Counted from the first letter of the stretch, positions 45,703 to 55,590 are shown. The stretch: DNA of 64,000 nucleotides from Roseiarcus sp963764955 (GCA_963764955.1 CAVXVE010000031.1:135883-199882); one strand, 5' to 3'. The notes: generated from the sequence alone by a model not told the origin. Program-made: numbers and translations.

Positions 45703-46703
45703 GCGACCCGCTGCTCTCTGTTCGGGACCTGTCGGTAGCCTTCGCCACGCGCCGGGGCCCGGTGCTCGCGCTCGACGGCGTCTCCTTCGACATCGCGCCG
45801 GGCGAGGTTCTCGGCGTGGTCGGCGAATCCGGGGCGGGCAAATCGCTGACCGGCCTCGCTATTATCGGACTTCTCGATCCTCCGGGCCATGTCGCGGGCG
45901 GCGAAATCTGGCTCAACGGCGAGCGCATCGACAATCTCACGCCGGCGCGAATGCGCGCGCTGCGCGGGCGTCGCATCGGCATGATTTTCCAGGATCCGCT
46001 GACCAGCCTCAATCCGCTGTTGCGCGTCGGCGATCAACTGACGGAGACGATACTCGCGCATATGTCGCTCACGCGCCGACAGGCGCGGCAGCGGGCGATC
46101 GCCTGGCTCGGCGAGGTCGGCATTCCCTCGCCAGCGAAGCGCATCGACGGCTATCCGCACGAATTCTCGGGCGGGATGCGCCAGCGGGTCGTGATCGCGC
46201 TGGCGCTGTGCGCCGAACCCACCCTGATCATCGCCGACGAGCCGACGACCGCTCTCGACGTCTCGGTGCAGGCGCAAATCATCGCGGTTCTCAAGAAGCT
46301 GACGCGCATCCATGCGGCCGCGGTCATGCTCATCACGCACGACATGGGCGTGATCGCCGAGATGGCGGATCAGGTGGCCGTGATGTACGCCGGCCGCATC
46401 GTCGAGATGGGCGCGATCGCCGACGTGGCGCGCCGGCCGCTCCACCCCTACGCCGTGGGATTGATGGCGGCGATCCCGACGCTCGAAGCCCGCGCCGGCC
46501 GCCTCACACAGATCCCGGGAGCGATGCCGCGGCTGTCCGCGATTCCGCGGGGCTGCGCCTTCAACCCGCGCTGCCCCAGGGTCTTCGGCCGTTGCGAGGT
46601 CGAGCGGCCGCCGCTCATTACGGTCGGCTATCGGGGCGCGGCGTGCTGGCTTTACGACGCGGAGGGGGCGCTGGCTGCGGCGACGGCGGAGAAAAGCCGA
46701 TGA
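45699..46703 (+). CDS. ABC transporter ATP-binding protein, DppD/OppD type
   Basis: 334 residues; ATG overlaps the permease stop. Walker A GESGAGKSLT near residue 42, Q-loop FQDPLTSLNP, signature FSGGMRQR, Walker B LIIADEPTTALDVS, H-loop ITHDMG, and the oligopeptide C-terminal motif with Cys residues (CAFNPRCPRVFGRCE). Cytosolic energiser of the second importer with the next gene. Confidence 0.94.
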   Translation: MSDPLLSVRDLSVAFATRRGPVLALDGVSFDIAPGEVLGVVGESGAGKSLTGLAIIGLLDPPGHVAGGEIWLNGERIDNLTPARMRALRGRRIGMIFQDPLTSLNPLLRVGDQLTETILAHMSLTRRQARQRAIAWLGEVGIPSPAKRIDGYPHEFSGGMRQRVVIALALCAEPTLIIADEPTTALDVSVQAQIIAVLKKLTRIHAAAVMLITHDMGVIAEMADQVAVMYAGRIVEMGAIADVARRPLHPYAVGLMAAIPTLEARAGRLTQIPGAMPRLSAIPRGCAFNPRCPRVFGRCEVERPPLITVGYRGAACWLYDAEGALAAATAEKSR

Positions 46704-47731
46704 GTTCCGCGCGACTTGTCGAAGCGCACGATCTCAAGCGTGTGTTTGACGTTTCGCAGCCCTGGCTCTCGCGCCTCATCGATCGCGAGCCGCGCCGCCT
46801 TCTGAAGGCTGTCGACGGTGTCGATTTTGCCGTCGATCGCGGAGAGACGCTCGGGATTGTCGGCGAATCGGGTTCCGGCAAGTCGACGCTGGCGCGCATG
46901 GTCGTTGGACTTCTGCGGCCAAGCGCCGGGCAGGTGCTGGTCGAGGGCGTGGATCTCTTCGCGACCAGCGATCCCGCGGCGCGGCGCGATGTCAGGCGGC
47001 GTATCCAGATGATTTTTCAGGACCCCTACACCTCGCTCAATCCGCGGTGGCGCGTCGGCGCCATTGTCGACGAACCGATTTTCGCGTTTCGACTCATGGA
47101 GGGTGGCTCCGGTGGTGCCGCACGGGCTTCAGGCTTTCTCGGGATTACCGGGAGAACCAGCGAACTCCTTCGCCTCGTCGGCCTCGATCCGGCCGATGCG
47201 CGCAAATATCCGCACCAATTCTCCGGTGGGCAGCGTCAGCGGATCGCGATCGCGCGCGCACTCGCTTCGAACCCGGACTTCATCGTCTGCGACGAGCCGA
47301 CCTCGGCGCTCGACGTCTCAATCCAGGCCCAGATTCTGAACCTTCTGCGCGACCTGCAGGAGAAGCTCGGGCTCGCCTACCTCATGATCACCCACAATCT
47401 CGCCGTCGTGCGCTTCATGGCTACACGGATCGGGGTGATGTATCTCGGACGCTTCGTCGAGATCGCCAAGACCGACGACCTGTTCATGCGGCCCCGTCAC
47501 CCCTACACGCGCGTGCTTCTCGACGCCGTGCCGGATCTCACGCTGAGCGGGCGCACACGCACGCCGGTCGGCGGCGAGCCGCCGAACCCGATTGACCCCC
47601 CACCCGGCTGCCCGTTCCATCCTCGCTGCGCCCTCGCGATCGAGCGCTGCAGGAGCGAGGTTCCGCCCTTCCGCGACAATGTCGCCTGCCATCTCGCGCA
47701 TGACGATCCCAATTGGCTGGCGCGACCATGA
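46700..47731 (+). CDS. ABC transporter ATP-binding protein, DppF/OppF type
   Basis: 343 residues; ATG overlaps the previous stop. Walker A GESGSGKSTLARM near 55, FQDPYTSLNPRWRV, an inserted loop near 120-140 (RLMEGGSGGAARASGF) longer than usual, signature FSGGQRQR, Walker B FIVCDEPTSALDVS, ITHNLAVVRF, and C-terminal CPFHPRCALAIERC. Last gene of the operon. Confidence 0.94.
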   Translation: MSSARLVEAHDLKRVFDVSQPWLSRLIDREPRRLLKAVDGVDFAVDRGETLGIVGESGSGKSTLARMVVGLLRPSAGQVLVEGVDLFATSDPAARRDVRRRIQMIFQDPYTSLNPRWRVGAIVDEPIFAFRLMEGGSGGAARASGFLGITGRTSELLRLVGLDPADARKYPHQFSGGQRQRIAIARALASNPDFIVCDEPTSALDVSIQAQILNLLRDLQEKLGLAYLMITHNLAVVRFMATRIGVMYLGRFVEIAKTDDLFMRPRHPYTRVLLDAVPDLTLSGRTRTPVGGEPPNPIDPPPGCPFHPRCALAIERCRSEVPPFRDNVACHLAHDDPNWLARP

Positions 47732-47871
47732 TTTACTCGGCAACGGGTAAAATTTCCGGTGCTGACGAACTGTAGCCGTGGTTGCTGAGCGGCGGAAGTT
47801 TCTCCGAGATCGGGCTCCGAACCGCATCACTCACACAACGGATCCGTGCAGGATCTGCTCGGAGACGCCCG

Positions 47872-47982
47872 TGATGTGGCCCGTGCGGTCGCTGCAACTC
47901 CGGGAATACGCGAAGGCCTGTCGCCGTCGCAAGAAAGTCGAGATGCTCTTTGCTCATCTGAAGCGCATCCTCAGACCCTGAG
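47872..47982 (+). pseudogene. IS1182/IS5-type transposase fragment
   Basis: DVARAVAATP then, one frame over, EYAKACRRRKKVEMLFAHLK with RIL. This is the C-terminal end of a DDE transposase (the K-V-E-M-x-F-A-H-L-K motif). About 35 codons only. Confidence 0.75.
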
Positions 47983-48009
47983 ACATCACTTCGCTTTGCG
48001 CGGACCTCC

Positions 48010-48033
48010 TGGTGGACCTGAGGGGATTCGAAC
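48010..48033 (-). other. tRNA 3'-end-like fragment
   Basis: On the minus strand this reads GTTCGAATCCCCTC followed by AGGTCCACCA, i.e. T-loop, 3' T-stem, acceptor strand and CCA. The 5' part of a tRNA is not present. It could be an attachment-site remnant or chance. Confidence 0.35.
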
Positions 48034-48408
48034 TTCGGCTTCTCGGGAATGCGTTCGTGGATGTCCGGCAATTTGTCGGTGAGCCTGAAGGCCAAGGATT
48101 CGATTTCAGAATCCCCGGCTGTGAAGTCCAGATCAGACAGGCCCGAAGTTCAATGCCATCTTCGCGGCGTGCCGCAGGAGGCACCCAGTCCGCGGTCCGC
48201 CAGCGAATCCTCTCCCTCGCGGAATTGATTGCATGCGCAAACCATATCACCGCCAGTCGCTATCGCATCGGAGAAAGCGCTGTCGTTCTCGTGACGACGC
48301 CCCTGCTACCAGATCTCAAGTATTGTTCCTGCTAACCTCACACGCAACAGAAGGCGCCATCTCATTCTCTTCTTCGCTGGCTCGGTTCGCCGATCCGTTC
48401 GAACGCCC
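48034..48408. other. Spacer without supported gene
   Basis: Open frames exist on both strands but none resembles a family I know; flanked by gene fragments on both sides. Confidence 0.35.
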
Positions 48409-48640
48409 AAGCTCGAGTTGTTCAACGGGCTGGGAGGATTTGCGGCAGGAGGCAAGGAATATGTGACGATCCTCGGGCCCGGCCAATCGACGCCGGCGCC
48501 CTGGATCAACGTCATCGCCAATCCGAGCTTCGGCTTCCAGACCGCGACCGAAGGCAGCGGCTACACTTGGTCTGCCCACAGCCGCGAAAACCAGTTCACC
48601 CCGTGGTCCAATGATCCTGTCAGCGACCCCCCGGCGAGGC
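48409..48640 (+). pseudogene. Fragment of cyclic beta-1,2-glucan synthase (NdvB/ChvB, GH94 region)
   Basis: About 77 codons: FNGLGGFAAGGKEYVTIL, PAPWINVIANPSFGFQTATE, GYTWSAHSRENQFTPWSNDP then VSDPPGEAFY after one frame change. This is the start of the glycosyltransferase-36/GH94 phosphorylase module of the roughly 2800-residue cyclic glucan synthase. Everything else is gone. Confidence 0.8.
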
Positions 48641-48646
48641 TTTCTA

Positions 48647-48862
48647 TCAGAGTTTCACAAGACTGAACGCGCCCCGGGCCCCGCTATTGTCCGCGCTGGT
48701 GCCGCTTGTCGTTCCGGATTGCGGGTTCCAGAGGAAGAAGTAGGAATGTGGAGGTGAAGTCACCGTCCAACCCGCCACGGTAGTATTGAAGCGGAGCTGG
48801 CCGTTGGTGGCGCCAGCGAGATTGCGGCGCCGCCCTCTGCCGCTAATGTTGCGGCGCAGCAT
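48647..48862 (-). pseudogene. Fragment of a secreted/extracellular protein
   Basis: Minus-strand frame with ATNGQLRFNTTVAGWTVTSP and FFLWNPQSGTTSGTSADNSG, resembling the N-terminal part of beta-sandwich exported proteins (PEP-CTERM-like style). No start or signal visible. Tentative. Confidence 0.3.
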
Positions 48863-48890
48863 ATCCGCGTGGGCGCTCTTTCCAAGCCGG

Positions 48891-49661
48891 CTAGTGCGAC
48901 ATCAGCACCGGCAGGGATTGCTGATGCATGAGATCGAGCGTCACCCCGCCGAACAACCCTTCGTAAATCCGGGAATGCCCGAAGGCGCCGGCTACGATGA
49001 GATCGGCGTCCTGCGTGTCGAGGTTGGCGAACAGCGCCTCAACCGCGGTCAGATCGCCAGCGTTGGTCCAGTCGGAGATGTGTTCGGCCTTGACGCCGTG
49101 CGCCGCCAGGTGATCGACCAGCATCTCGGCTGACTTGCGCAGGGCGCTCGGCCGCGACGAGAAGGCGAACAGGGTCACCTTCTTCGCCCGTTCGAGCAGC
49201 GGCATGGCGTCATGGACGGCGCGCAGGGCCTCGCGCCCGCCGTTCCAGGCGATCACGACGTTGTCGCCCACGGGCCCGGGCGTCCATTCCGGCGGCAGCA
49301 TCAGCATCGGCGCGCCGGATTCGAGCAGCGCCCGGTCGAGAGCGCCGCGGCGAATGACGCTGTGCGCCAGGCTTTCCGGCCCGGGCGCGATCATCAGGTC
49401 GATGCAATGGGTGAAACTGTCGGATTCGCCCGGCTTGTCCGCCGGCACAAAAACGGTCGTCAGACCCGATAGGCGCGTCGTGTCGCTGAACGTCCGGTTG
49501 ACCTCAGCTGCGGTCTCGGCCTCTTGGCCCGCGGAAGGCGCGCTAACGTCGACGCCGATCAATCGCGCCCCGTGCGCCTTGGCCAACGAGACGGCTAGGC
49601 GGATCCGCTCCACCACCTCGACCGTGGAATTGAGATAGACGAGGATGTCTTTATAGGCCAT
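48891..49661 (-). CDS. Universal stress protein (UspA family)
   Basis: 256 residues; GAGGGTGAC precedes the ATG. N-terminal strand YKDILVYLNSTVEVVERIRL, then a central VVIAWNGGREALRAVHDA and a C-terminal DADLIVAGAFGHSRIYEGLF with LPVLMSH. The G-x2-G-x9-G(S/T) ATP motif of the C-terminal domain is present as AGAFGHSRIYEGLFGGVT. The length suggests two Usp folds in tandem, the first degenerate. Cytosolic stress-survival protein. Confidence 0.9.
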   Translation of the reverse strand: MAYKDILVYLNSTVEVVERIRLAVSLAKAHGARLIGVDVSAPSAGQEAETAAEVNRTFSDTTRLSGLTTVFVPADKPGESDSFTHCIDLMIAPGPESLAHSVIRRGALDRALLESGAPMLMLPPEWTPGPVGDNVVIAWNGGREALRAVHDAMPLLERAKKVTLFAFSSRPSALRKSAEMLVDHLAAHGVKAEHISDWTNAGDLTAVEALFANLDTQDADLIVAGAFGHSRIYEGLFGGVTLDLMHQQSLPVLMSH

Positions 49662-49942
49662 GTCACCCTCATGTGCGGCAGCCGCACCCCGGACGCGCCT
49701 CCAGCGAGTTAGCCCGTCTCATTCGCCTCGGAGACACGTTACCGAGGCCGCGTCGGATCAGCTTGGTCGACCATTGGACTGTACCATCCGGCGCGGTCTT
49801 GTCGACGAGCGCATTCGACCGACATCCGCCTGATTGCTGCCGGTTAAGGTCCAGCCTGCGACCGCATCGCGCTCTTGGCAAGCTCGAACCGTCTGGGAAG
49901 GCGTCTTGAAGCCGGTCGTGCCGCGCTATCGCGGCAAGCTGT
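49662..49942. other. Spacer before IS1380 fragment
   Basis: No supported gene; upstream region of the universal stress protein gene. Confidence 0.35.
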
Positions 49943-50092
49943 CGCGCCGACGCCGGCTTCGCCAATTCCGAAGTCTACGAGTACCTCGAGGGCGAGGGGA
50001 TCAAATTCGCCATCCGGCTACCAAGAAACAACGTCTTGCAGGAACGCATCGGCTATCTGCTCAAGCGCCCTCTCTCCGCGGACGCACGCCAG
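49943..50092 (+). pseudogene. IS1380-family transposase fragment
   Basis: One open stretch without a start: RADAGFANSEVYEYLEGE, GIKFAIRLPRNNVLQERI then GYLLKRPLSADAR. The R-x-D-x-G-F catalytic strand and the YAIRL(P/K)xN segment are diagnostic of IS1380 transposases. Roughly 50 codons of about 450 remain. Confidence 0.85.
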
Positions 50093-50219
50093 CGAGAGCG
50101 ACTCGCGCCGTGACGCGTGGGACGCGCTCGTGACGTTTTACGATGGGCCGGATGAACCCGCATGACCGCCGAACGGACAGCACGAGCGCAATAATGGTAA
50201 TTATGGTTAGACAGCTTTT

Positions 50220-50915
50220 ATGAAGCAAAAGATTTTAATCCCGGCTCTGCTTTTAATCATGTTAACGATAGGGGCTGGCAGCTTTCTGGCTGGCTACCGA
50301 TTATATCCACGTAGGCATCCGCTCCCGCCACCTGTGATAGGGCATGCCTACGTCCGTGAATTGGCCATTTTATCGCAAGCAGAGGAGATTGATCACCCAG
50401 TGATGCTTATGCTAGGCGATAGTATTACTGAATTAGCATATTTACCTTCGATTTGCAGTGGCGCGATATTCAACGCAGGCGTCGGAGGTGCTACCCTTGC
50501 AAATACTTTAAACTTGGCTCCAAGAATTTTGAAACTGATCAAGCCATCAAAAATCATTATTGCGATTGGCACGAATGATGCGCAAACTGCGGTCGCAACG
50601 CCCTTGGATATTTTTGCTTCGCAATTCAGGGCGCTGATTGAGGAAGTTCGTGCGAACGGAACGGAATTATACGTCACGACAATTCCCCCTATCGCAATGG
50701 AGGGTCAGCGGGTTGTCGACCCGACTCGCATTTTGAAACTCAACCAAATTATCCGAAACCTCGCTAAAGTAACAGGTGCGCATGTTATTGATTTCTTTGG
50801 CGGGATGCAGCCCGTGGATGGCTTTCTGCCTAGCGCCCTCACTATTGACGGCATCCATTTGACCCCCGCTGGTTACAATCGTTGGCTGCGCACTTTGTCT
50901 TCAGCCTGTTCTTAG
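50220..50915 (+). CDS. SGNH/GDSL-family hydrolase, membrane-anchored or exported
   Basis: 231 residues. The N-terminal hydrophobic segment (ILIPALLLIMLTIGAGSFLA) is a signal or anchor. Block I MLMLGDSITELAY (Ser nucleophile near 67), block II GVGGAT (Gly), block III IAIGTNDAQ (Asn), block V TIDGIHLTPAGYNRW (Asp/His). It should hydrolyse an ester in the periplasm or on a surface glycan. AT-rich compared with neighbours and bordered by an IS1380 relic, so acquired by transfer. Confidence 0.88.
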   Translation: MKQKILIPALLLIMLTIGAGSFLAGYRLYPRRHPLPPPVIGHAYVRELAILSQAEEIDHPVMLMLGDSITELAYLPSICSGAIFNAGVGGATLANTLNLAPRILKLIKPSKIIIAIGTNDAQTAVATPLDIFASQFRALIEEVRANGTELYVTTIPPIAMEGQRVVDPTRILKLNQIIRNLAKVTGAHVIDFFGGMQPVDGFLPSALTIDGIHLTPAGYNRWLRTLSSACS

Positions 50916-51152
50916 TTTCCACACGAGAGAATGCTGGTTTCAGCGGCGGGTGGTTCTCAAGGTTCCGAAATCTCGCGACCTTATAAAGCGTTAGCATGGT
51001 CGAGCGCGACAGCGCTTTGGCCACAGGTTCGAGGCCCTTCGCGGTTTGGGCGGGTTTTGCGCTCTCCTGCTTGACGCCTGCGAGCCCACCGTGGCGGGAA
51101 CCCGGAAAATCGCGCCGATTCTGGCGATCGGATACTCGAATGGAGGCCGAGC

Positions 51153-51602
51153 TTAAGCTGCAGCGGCGTCCGCGCGCATGCGCTCGATCATGGCGCGCGC
51201 GCCGTTCGAGCGCTGCGGCGTAAGATGCTGCTCCAGGCCCAGCGCACGAAAGGCGCCCAGGGCGTCGACGGCGAGAATTCGCTTTGGCGCCCGATCGGAG
51301 AAAAGCGAGATCGAGATCGCGATCAACCCACGAACGAGGTGTGAGTCGCTGTCGCCGCGATAGTGCAGGATCGCTTGGCCGTCGGCGCTCGTTCTCGCCT
51401 CGCGTTCTAACCATACCTGACTGACGCAGCCCCGCACCTTGTTGCTTCCATTGTGGGCCGCTTCGCTAAGGGGCTCGAGGGTATGACCGAGTTCGATGAC
51501 ATAGCGATAGCGATCCTCCCAATCGTCGAGGGAGGCGAAATCGTCACGGATGGTCTCGAAATCAGCCAGGCAATCCTCGCATGTGCACTCGCCTTCTGGC
51601 AC
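51153..51602 (-). CDS. sufE: SufE family cysteine-desulfurase activator
   Basis: 149 residues. Sulfur-accepting Cys in SNKVRGCVSQVWLE near residue 59, DWEDRYRYVIELGHTLEPLS ahead of it, and a DSHLVRGLIAISISLFS helix. SufE takes persulfide from SufS for Fe-S cluster assembly. An extra N-terminal CTCEDC cluster is seen. Stands next to fdxA, not within a suf operon. Confidence 0.93.
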   Translation of the reverse strand: MPEGECTCEDCLADFETIRDDFASLDDWEDRYRYVIELGHTLEPLSEAAHNGSNKVRGCVSQVWLEREARTSADGQAILHYRGDSDSHLVRGLIAISISLFSDRAPKRILAVDALGAFRALGLEQHLTPQRSNGARAMIERMRADAAAA

Positions 51603-51663
51603 CCGATCGCATCAGATAGACCGCTCTCGGTCGGGCCGCCAAACGGTGGTGGCCATCGCCGCA

Positions 51664-51999
51664 TCAATCACCCGCGCCGGGATTTGGGGAGAAGAATTGG
51701 AATTTGTCCGGCTTCCCCTCCCAGTCCTTAGAGTCCGGCGGAGGCGGTTTTTTCATCGTAATGTTTGGCCAGACTTTCGTGTATTCGGCATTCAGCCGCA
51801 ACCATTTCTCTAGCCCCGGATCGGTGTCCGGCTTGATCGCGTCAACTGGGCATTCCGGCACGCAGACCCCGCAATCGATGCACTCGTCAGGATGGATGAC
51901 GAGCATGTTCTCGCCTTCATAGAAGCAGTCCACCGGACACACTTCGACGCAATCCATAATCTTGCAACGGATGCAGTTGTCGTCGACGACATAGGTCAA
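51664..51999 (-). CDS. fdxA: Seven-iron ferredoxin FdxA
   Basis: 111 residues. CIRCKIMDCVEVCPVDCFYE ligates the 3Fe-4S cluster and part of the 4Fe-4S; CIDCGVCVPECPVDAI supplies the rest. The C-terminal tail (EKWLRLNAEYTKVWPNIT) is standard for the alphaproteobacterial FdxA. Soluble electron carrier. Confidence 0.97.
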   Translation of the reverse strand: MTYVVDDNCIRCKIMDCVEVCPVDCFYEGENMLVIHPDECIDCGVCVPECPVDAIKPDTDPGLEKWLRLNAEYTKVWPNITMKKPPPPDSKDWEGKPDKFQFFSPNPGAGD

Positions 52000-52407
52000 T
52001 TAGCGTCCCTTCGCCACATCGCATTGTGGAATGCTTTAGCGAAGTCCCTCATGGGCGAGGCCGGCGTCGCCCCGGTTACTTTGAAACGTAGCAGTCAATT
52101 GTGTTCAATTTAGCCGCAGTTGGTAGCGCATTGTCCGCTGCCCTGCGCAAACATTTGATTTGGCTTGAGTCACTGCCGCCTCAGACTTGCGAAGCAGTGG
52201 CAGCCGCTTTGGCGCGTCTCGGACGGGTCCTTGAAGCGCGGTCTGACCCTCGGGCGGAACTTGCAACCAATTCGAATTTCACCGTCGCGCGATTTCGCGC
52301 CGACACATTAGCCGATCTCCCCGATCGCCGGACCGGAGCACTTCGTCGACGGCCTGCGCAAAGCCAGGGTCCCGGAAGAATGAGCACGGCCCGCTCAGGC
52401 GAACGAG
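52000..52407. other. Spacer without supported gene
   Basis: A plus-strand frame at 52101-52390 (LPPQTCEAVAAALARLGRVL) is protein-like but unrecognised and has no clear end. The start of the decayed block that runs to 55.6 kb. Confidence 0.35.
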
Positions 52408-52979
52408 ATGAATGCCGGCGGCGAGACCAGGATGGCGCCGTACTACATCATGATGCGCTTGCCCGGTGAGCCGCAGACCGAGTTCTTCCTCATGCTGCCC
52501 ATGACGCCGAGTAAGCGAGAGAACATGATCGCCTGGCTGGCCGCCCGCTGCAATCTCCCCGAGTACGGCAAGCTCATCGTCTACGAGTTCCCTAAGGACA
52601 AGCTGGTCTATGGGCCGTTCCAGATCGAGGCGCTTATCAATCAGAACACGGAGATCTCGCAGCAAATCTCGCTGTGGAATCAGATGGGCTCCCGGGTCAT
52701 TCGCGGGACTCTGCTGGTCGTGCCATCGGGAACTCCATCCTGTACGTATCGCCGCTGTATCTCCGGGCGCAGTCTGGCCAGCTGCCTGAACTTAAGCGCG
52801 TGATAGCGGCCTACGGCGACCGCGTGGTGATGGAGGAAACGCTCCCTGCGGCCCTGGCCGCACTGTTCAAGGGATCCGCCCCGGTCGCGGGCTTGCCGGC
52901 TCCCACCGGGTCTTCGCCGTCGGGCCCGGTGGATGAACGAGCCCGGCAGGCCCTCGCGGACTATGATCGGGCACTTGAT
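52408..52979 (+). pseudogene. UPF0182 family membrane protein remnant (C-terminal part)
   Basis: Recognised by YYIMMRLPGEPQTEFFLMLP, NMIAWLAARCNLPEYGKLI, VYGPFQIEALINQNTEIS and, after loss of one base near 52722, NSILYVSPLYLRAQSGQLPE then KRVIAAYGDRVVMEETL. This is the last ~190 residues of a ~900-residue COG1615 protein; the membrane half is missing. Confidence 0.85.
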
Positions 52980-53159
52980 CGGCTAAAGGCCGGGGATCGG
53001 ATGATCGACCCAGAGGTCTTCAATCGAATACTAAAACTTGTGGCGGAACACGGCCCGGAGAGAGGCGGCGTCCCGTCGGCCGCCACCTCTTCGACCATCC
53101 CTTCGTCCGCCTGGAGCTCAAGCTGAAGCCGGAACACCGGCCGACGGATGCACATGCGC

Positions 53160-54188
53160 GGAACAAGCACGCGTTTAGTATGCTGCAGCCGAAGGGGGTA
53201 TTCGCCGTCATCACGCCCTGGAATTTCCCACCCGCTCACCCCAGCGTCTACTATCTGGTCCCGGGGGTGGCGACCGGAAATGTCATGATCTGGGTACCGG
53301 CGCCAACCACGTCGTTAATTGCTTCGAGGATGGTGGAAAGCATGCTCGAAGGTGGCCTACCGGAAGGGGCGATCAGCCTCGTCACAGGCGACGGTGCGGT
53401 CGTGGGAGACGCCGTCGTGACCAGCCCGGGTACGGACGCCATCGCGTTCACGGGGAGCACCGAAACCGGCGAGACGATCGCACGTCGCGGTGCGGGTAAG
53501 CCGCTGCTTCTCGAGTGCGGAGGCAACGACCCAACGCTTGTGCTCGAAGATGCGAACGTCGACCTCGCGGCAGAGCGTATTGGGCTCGGCTGCTACTACA
53601 ATGCTGGGCAGGTCTGCACGTCGACCGAACGCACCCTGGTCCACGGTTCCGTTCATGACGCGTTTGTCGAGAAGCTGGTGTCGGTGACAGGGGCTGTCCG
53701 CCTCGGCGACCCGTTTGATGCTGCGACCACGATGGGGCCGCTGAACAACGAGCCGAATGCATCGAAAGTCGACGGTCATATCGAGGATGCCGTGCGGCGC
53801 GGTTCGAAGGTCCTGATCGGCGGCTAGCGTGATAGGTCATTTCCGACTGCGCTACTACAGGCCGACGGTCGTGGTCGACGTCGCGCCCGACAGCGACCTC
53901 AACGTGAACGAGACGTTCGGGCCGGTGGTGCCCGTGTTACGTTTCCGCGACGACGAGGAAGCGCGCCGGCTGATCGCGAAGAGCCGGTACGGGCTCTCCG
54001 CCGCCGTGTTCAGCAACAACATATCGCGCGCGCATCGCTGGGCCGAGGCACTGCGGGTCGGCATCGTTAACATCAATGACCGCAGCGCCTATTGGGAGCC
54101 GCATATTCCCGCCGCCGCCGCCGCCGGCACGGGCAGCGGCATCGGTCGGACCGGCGGACGTCCCACGCTGATGGACATGTCGGTCTGA
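53160..54188 (+). pseudogene. Aldehyde dehydrogenase remnant
   Basis: 5'-truncated ALDH: GVFAVITPWNFPPAHPSVYY, AFTGSTETGETIARRGAG, LLLECGGNDPTLVLEDANV with catalytic Glu, NAGQVCTSTER with catalytic Cys. It stops at 53827 after SKVLIGG and resumes one frame over (TVVVDVAPDSDLNVNETFGP, then GLSAAVFSNNISRAHRWAE). About the first 130 residues are missing. A separate start-like piece follows at 54252 (PDPLNFIGGTW), reminiscent of ALDH N-termini. Confidence 0.85.
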
Positions 54189-54566
54189 AGACGATCACAA
54201 TCGACTTGGGCGGCTGACGACGGCGCAGGCGAACTATTTTTAGCCGATACGATGCCTGATCCGCTGAATTTCATTGGCGGTACGTGGTGGGAAGAGCCGA
54301 ACGGCGCCAGGGCCCGCTCGCCGGGCTGGAGTCGGACGTCAACTCGTCAGTCAAGCGCACGCGCCGCTGCAGGCCTTAAGGCGAGCTTTGTGGCGAGCGC
54401 CCGCATTTGTGGGGCCGCCAGCGTCTGGCGCGACGTTCTGGGAAACAGGCTTATCGTGCGGCCTGCACAAGAGCGAACGCCTGATGCCGGCTCGGGCGGG
54501 CGCTCCCCCTTAGCAATGGCGCTTCGAACGCGGCATTCCCTCAGGCTCCTGAGGGTTCGCCTAACT

Positions 54567-55240
54567 CTCCGGGTAGCCAGGCGCCGACGGCGGAGGTCAC
54601 GCGCATCCTGGCGCACTATCTCGTGACCGCCACATATGGCGATCTTCCCGAAAAAGTGGCGTCGAAGAACTTCACATCCTCGGACCATATGATCGAAGCC
54701 AAGCGAGGCTGGGCGAACACAGTCAGCACCAAGCAAGGATTATGGCCAAATTCTTGACGGCCTCGGAGCCGCTACGAGGTCTTGTTGAACACCTATAAGT
54801 CGTTTGCATGCGGCATCGTGAGGCATCCGGCGATCGAAGCCGCCATTCAATTGCGCAACGACAATCAACTCACTGCCGACCGATATCACGATCGTCCTGA
54901 AAGATGGCCCTGACCTGCGTCGGGTCAAATTCCAGGCGTAACTGCGGGGATCACCTTGCTGCGCAAGGCGATGACCAGTGGGATCATTCACAGCCCAGGT
55001 CGCTGAATGTGCCTCTCCCAGCCCGCGCCCTCGACCAGCGCGACTGCGACCGCGTGGCAAGTTCAGCATCTACCACCAGAGGGTGCACTTTAAGTTTCGC
55101 GATCGGCAGCATCGAAGGTCCGATGACGGACAAGCAGCTCGAAGGCAAGTTTGGCGATCTCGCGGATGGCGTCATTCCGGCTTCCGCGATCCGGCCGGTC
55201 ATGGATGCCTGTTGGAACGTTGAAAGCCTGATCAAACGCC
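54567..55240 (+). pseudogene. MmgE/PrpD family protein remnant
   Basis: Pieces in several frames: TAEVTRILAHYLVTATYGDL (N-terminus), then KSFACGIVRHPAIEAAIQLR, GKFSIYH, and IEGPMTDKQLEGKFGDLADG with VMDACWNVE (C-terminus). The middle ~250 residues are deleted. The family includes 2-methylcitrate dehydratase and itaconate/aconitate enzymes. Confidence 0.75.
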
Positions 55241-55299
55241 GGCGAGATCGCGAGAATGTCCGTTTCGGCTTGACCGCCCTTGGCGCGCCGGCGCGCCCG

Positions 55300-55590
55300 T
55301 CATTCGACAAGCGGGCGCCGAGCGTAGACGCCCGTAGAGCGGCCACTCCGGCAGACCGTCGCCGTTGGGGTTCCCGGTCTTGGCGAAATTCGTCCAGTAT
55401 TCCTCCATCTGATCCGACAACGTCCGGTCGAGGTCGGACCAGGGCCGGTCAATGGACGCCTGAGTCCCGAACACCATAAGCGAGTTCCGCGGAATGGAAC
55501 GCGCCGACTTGGATCGGGTCCGATCCCGGGGCGAGCCGGGTGAAGCGATAGACATACACCGGCCTGTCCGGTGCCCCGGCGCAATCTGCA
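55300..55590 (-). pseudogene. Type-B carboxylesterase remnant (C-terminal part)
   Basis: Minus-strand blocks: VFGTQASIDRPWSDLDRTLS and QMEEYWTNFAKTGNPNGDGL then PEWPLY, typical of the last 80 residues of carboxylesterase/para-nitrobenzyl esterase. The catalytic Ser region is absent. Confidence 0.8.

Noticed and set aside
48010..48090. Complete tRNA gene on the minus strand
   Set aside because: Only the 3' half fits; no matching 5' acceptor, D-arm or anticodon stem can be formed.
54378..54513. IS3-family OrfB fragment
   Set aside because: GLSCGLHKSERLM is slightly suggestive but too short and weak to annotate.
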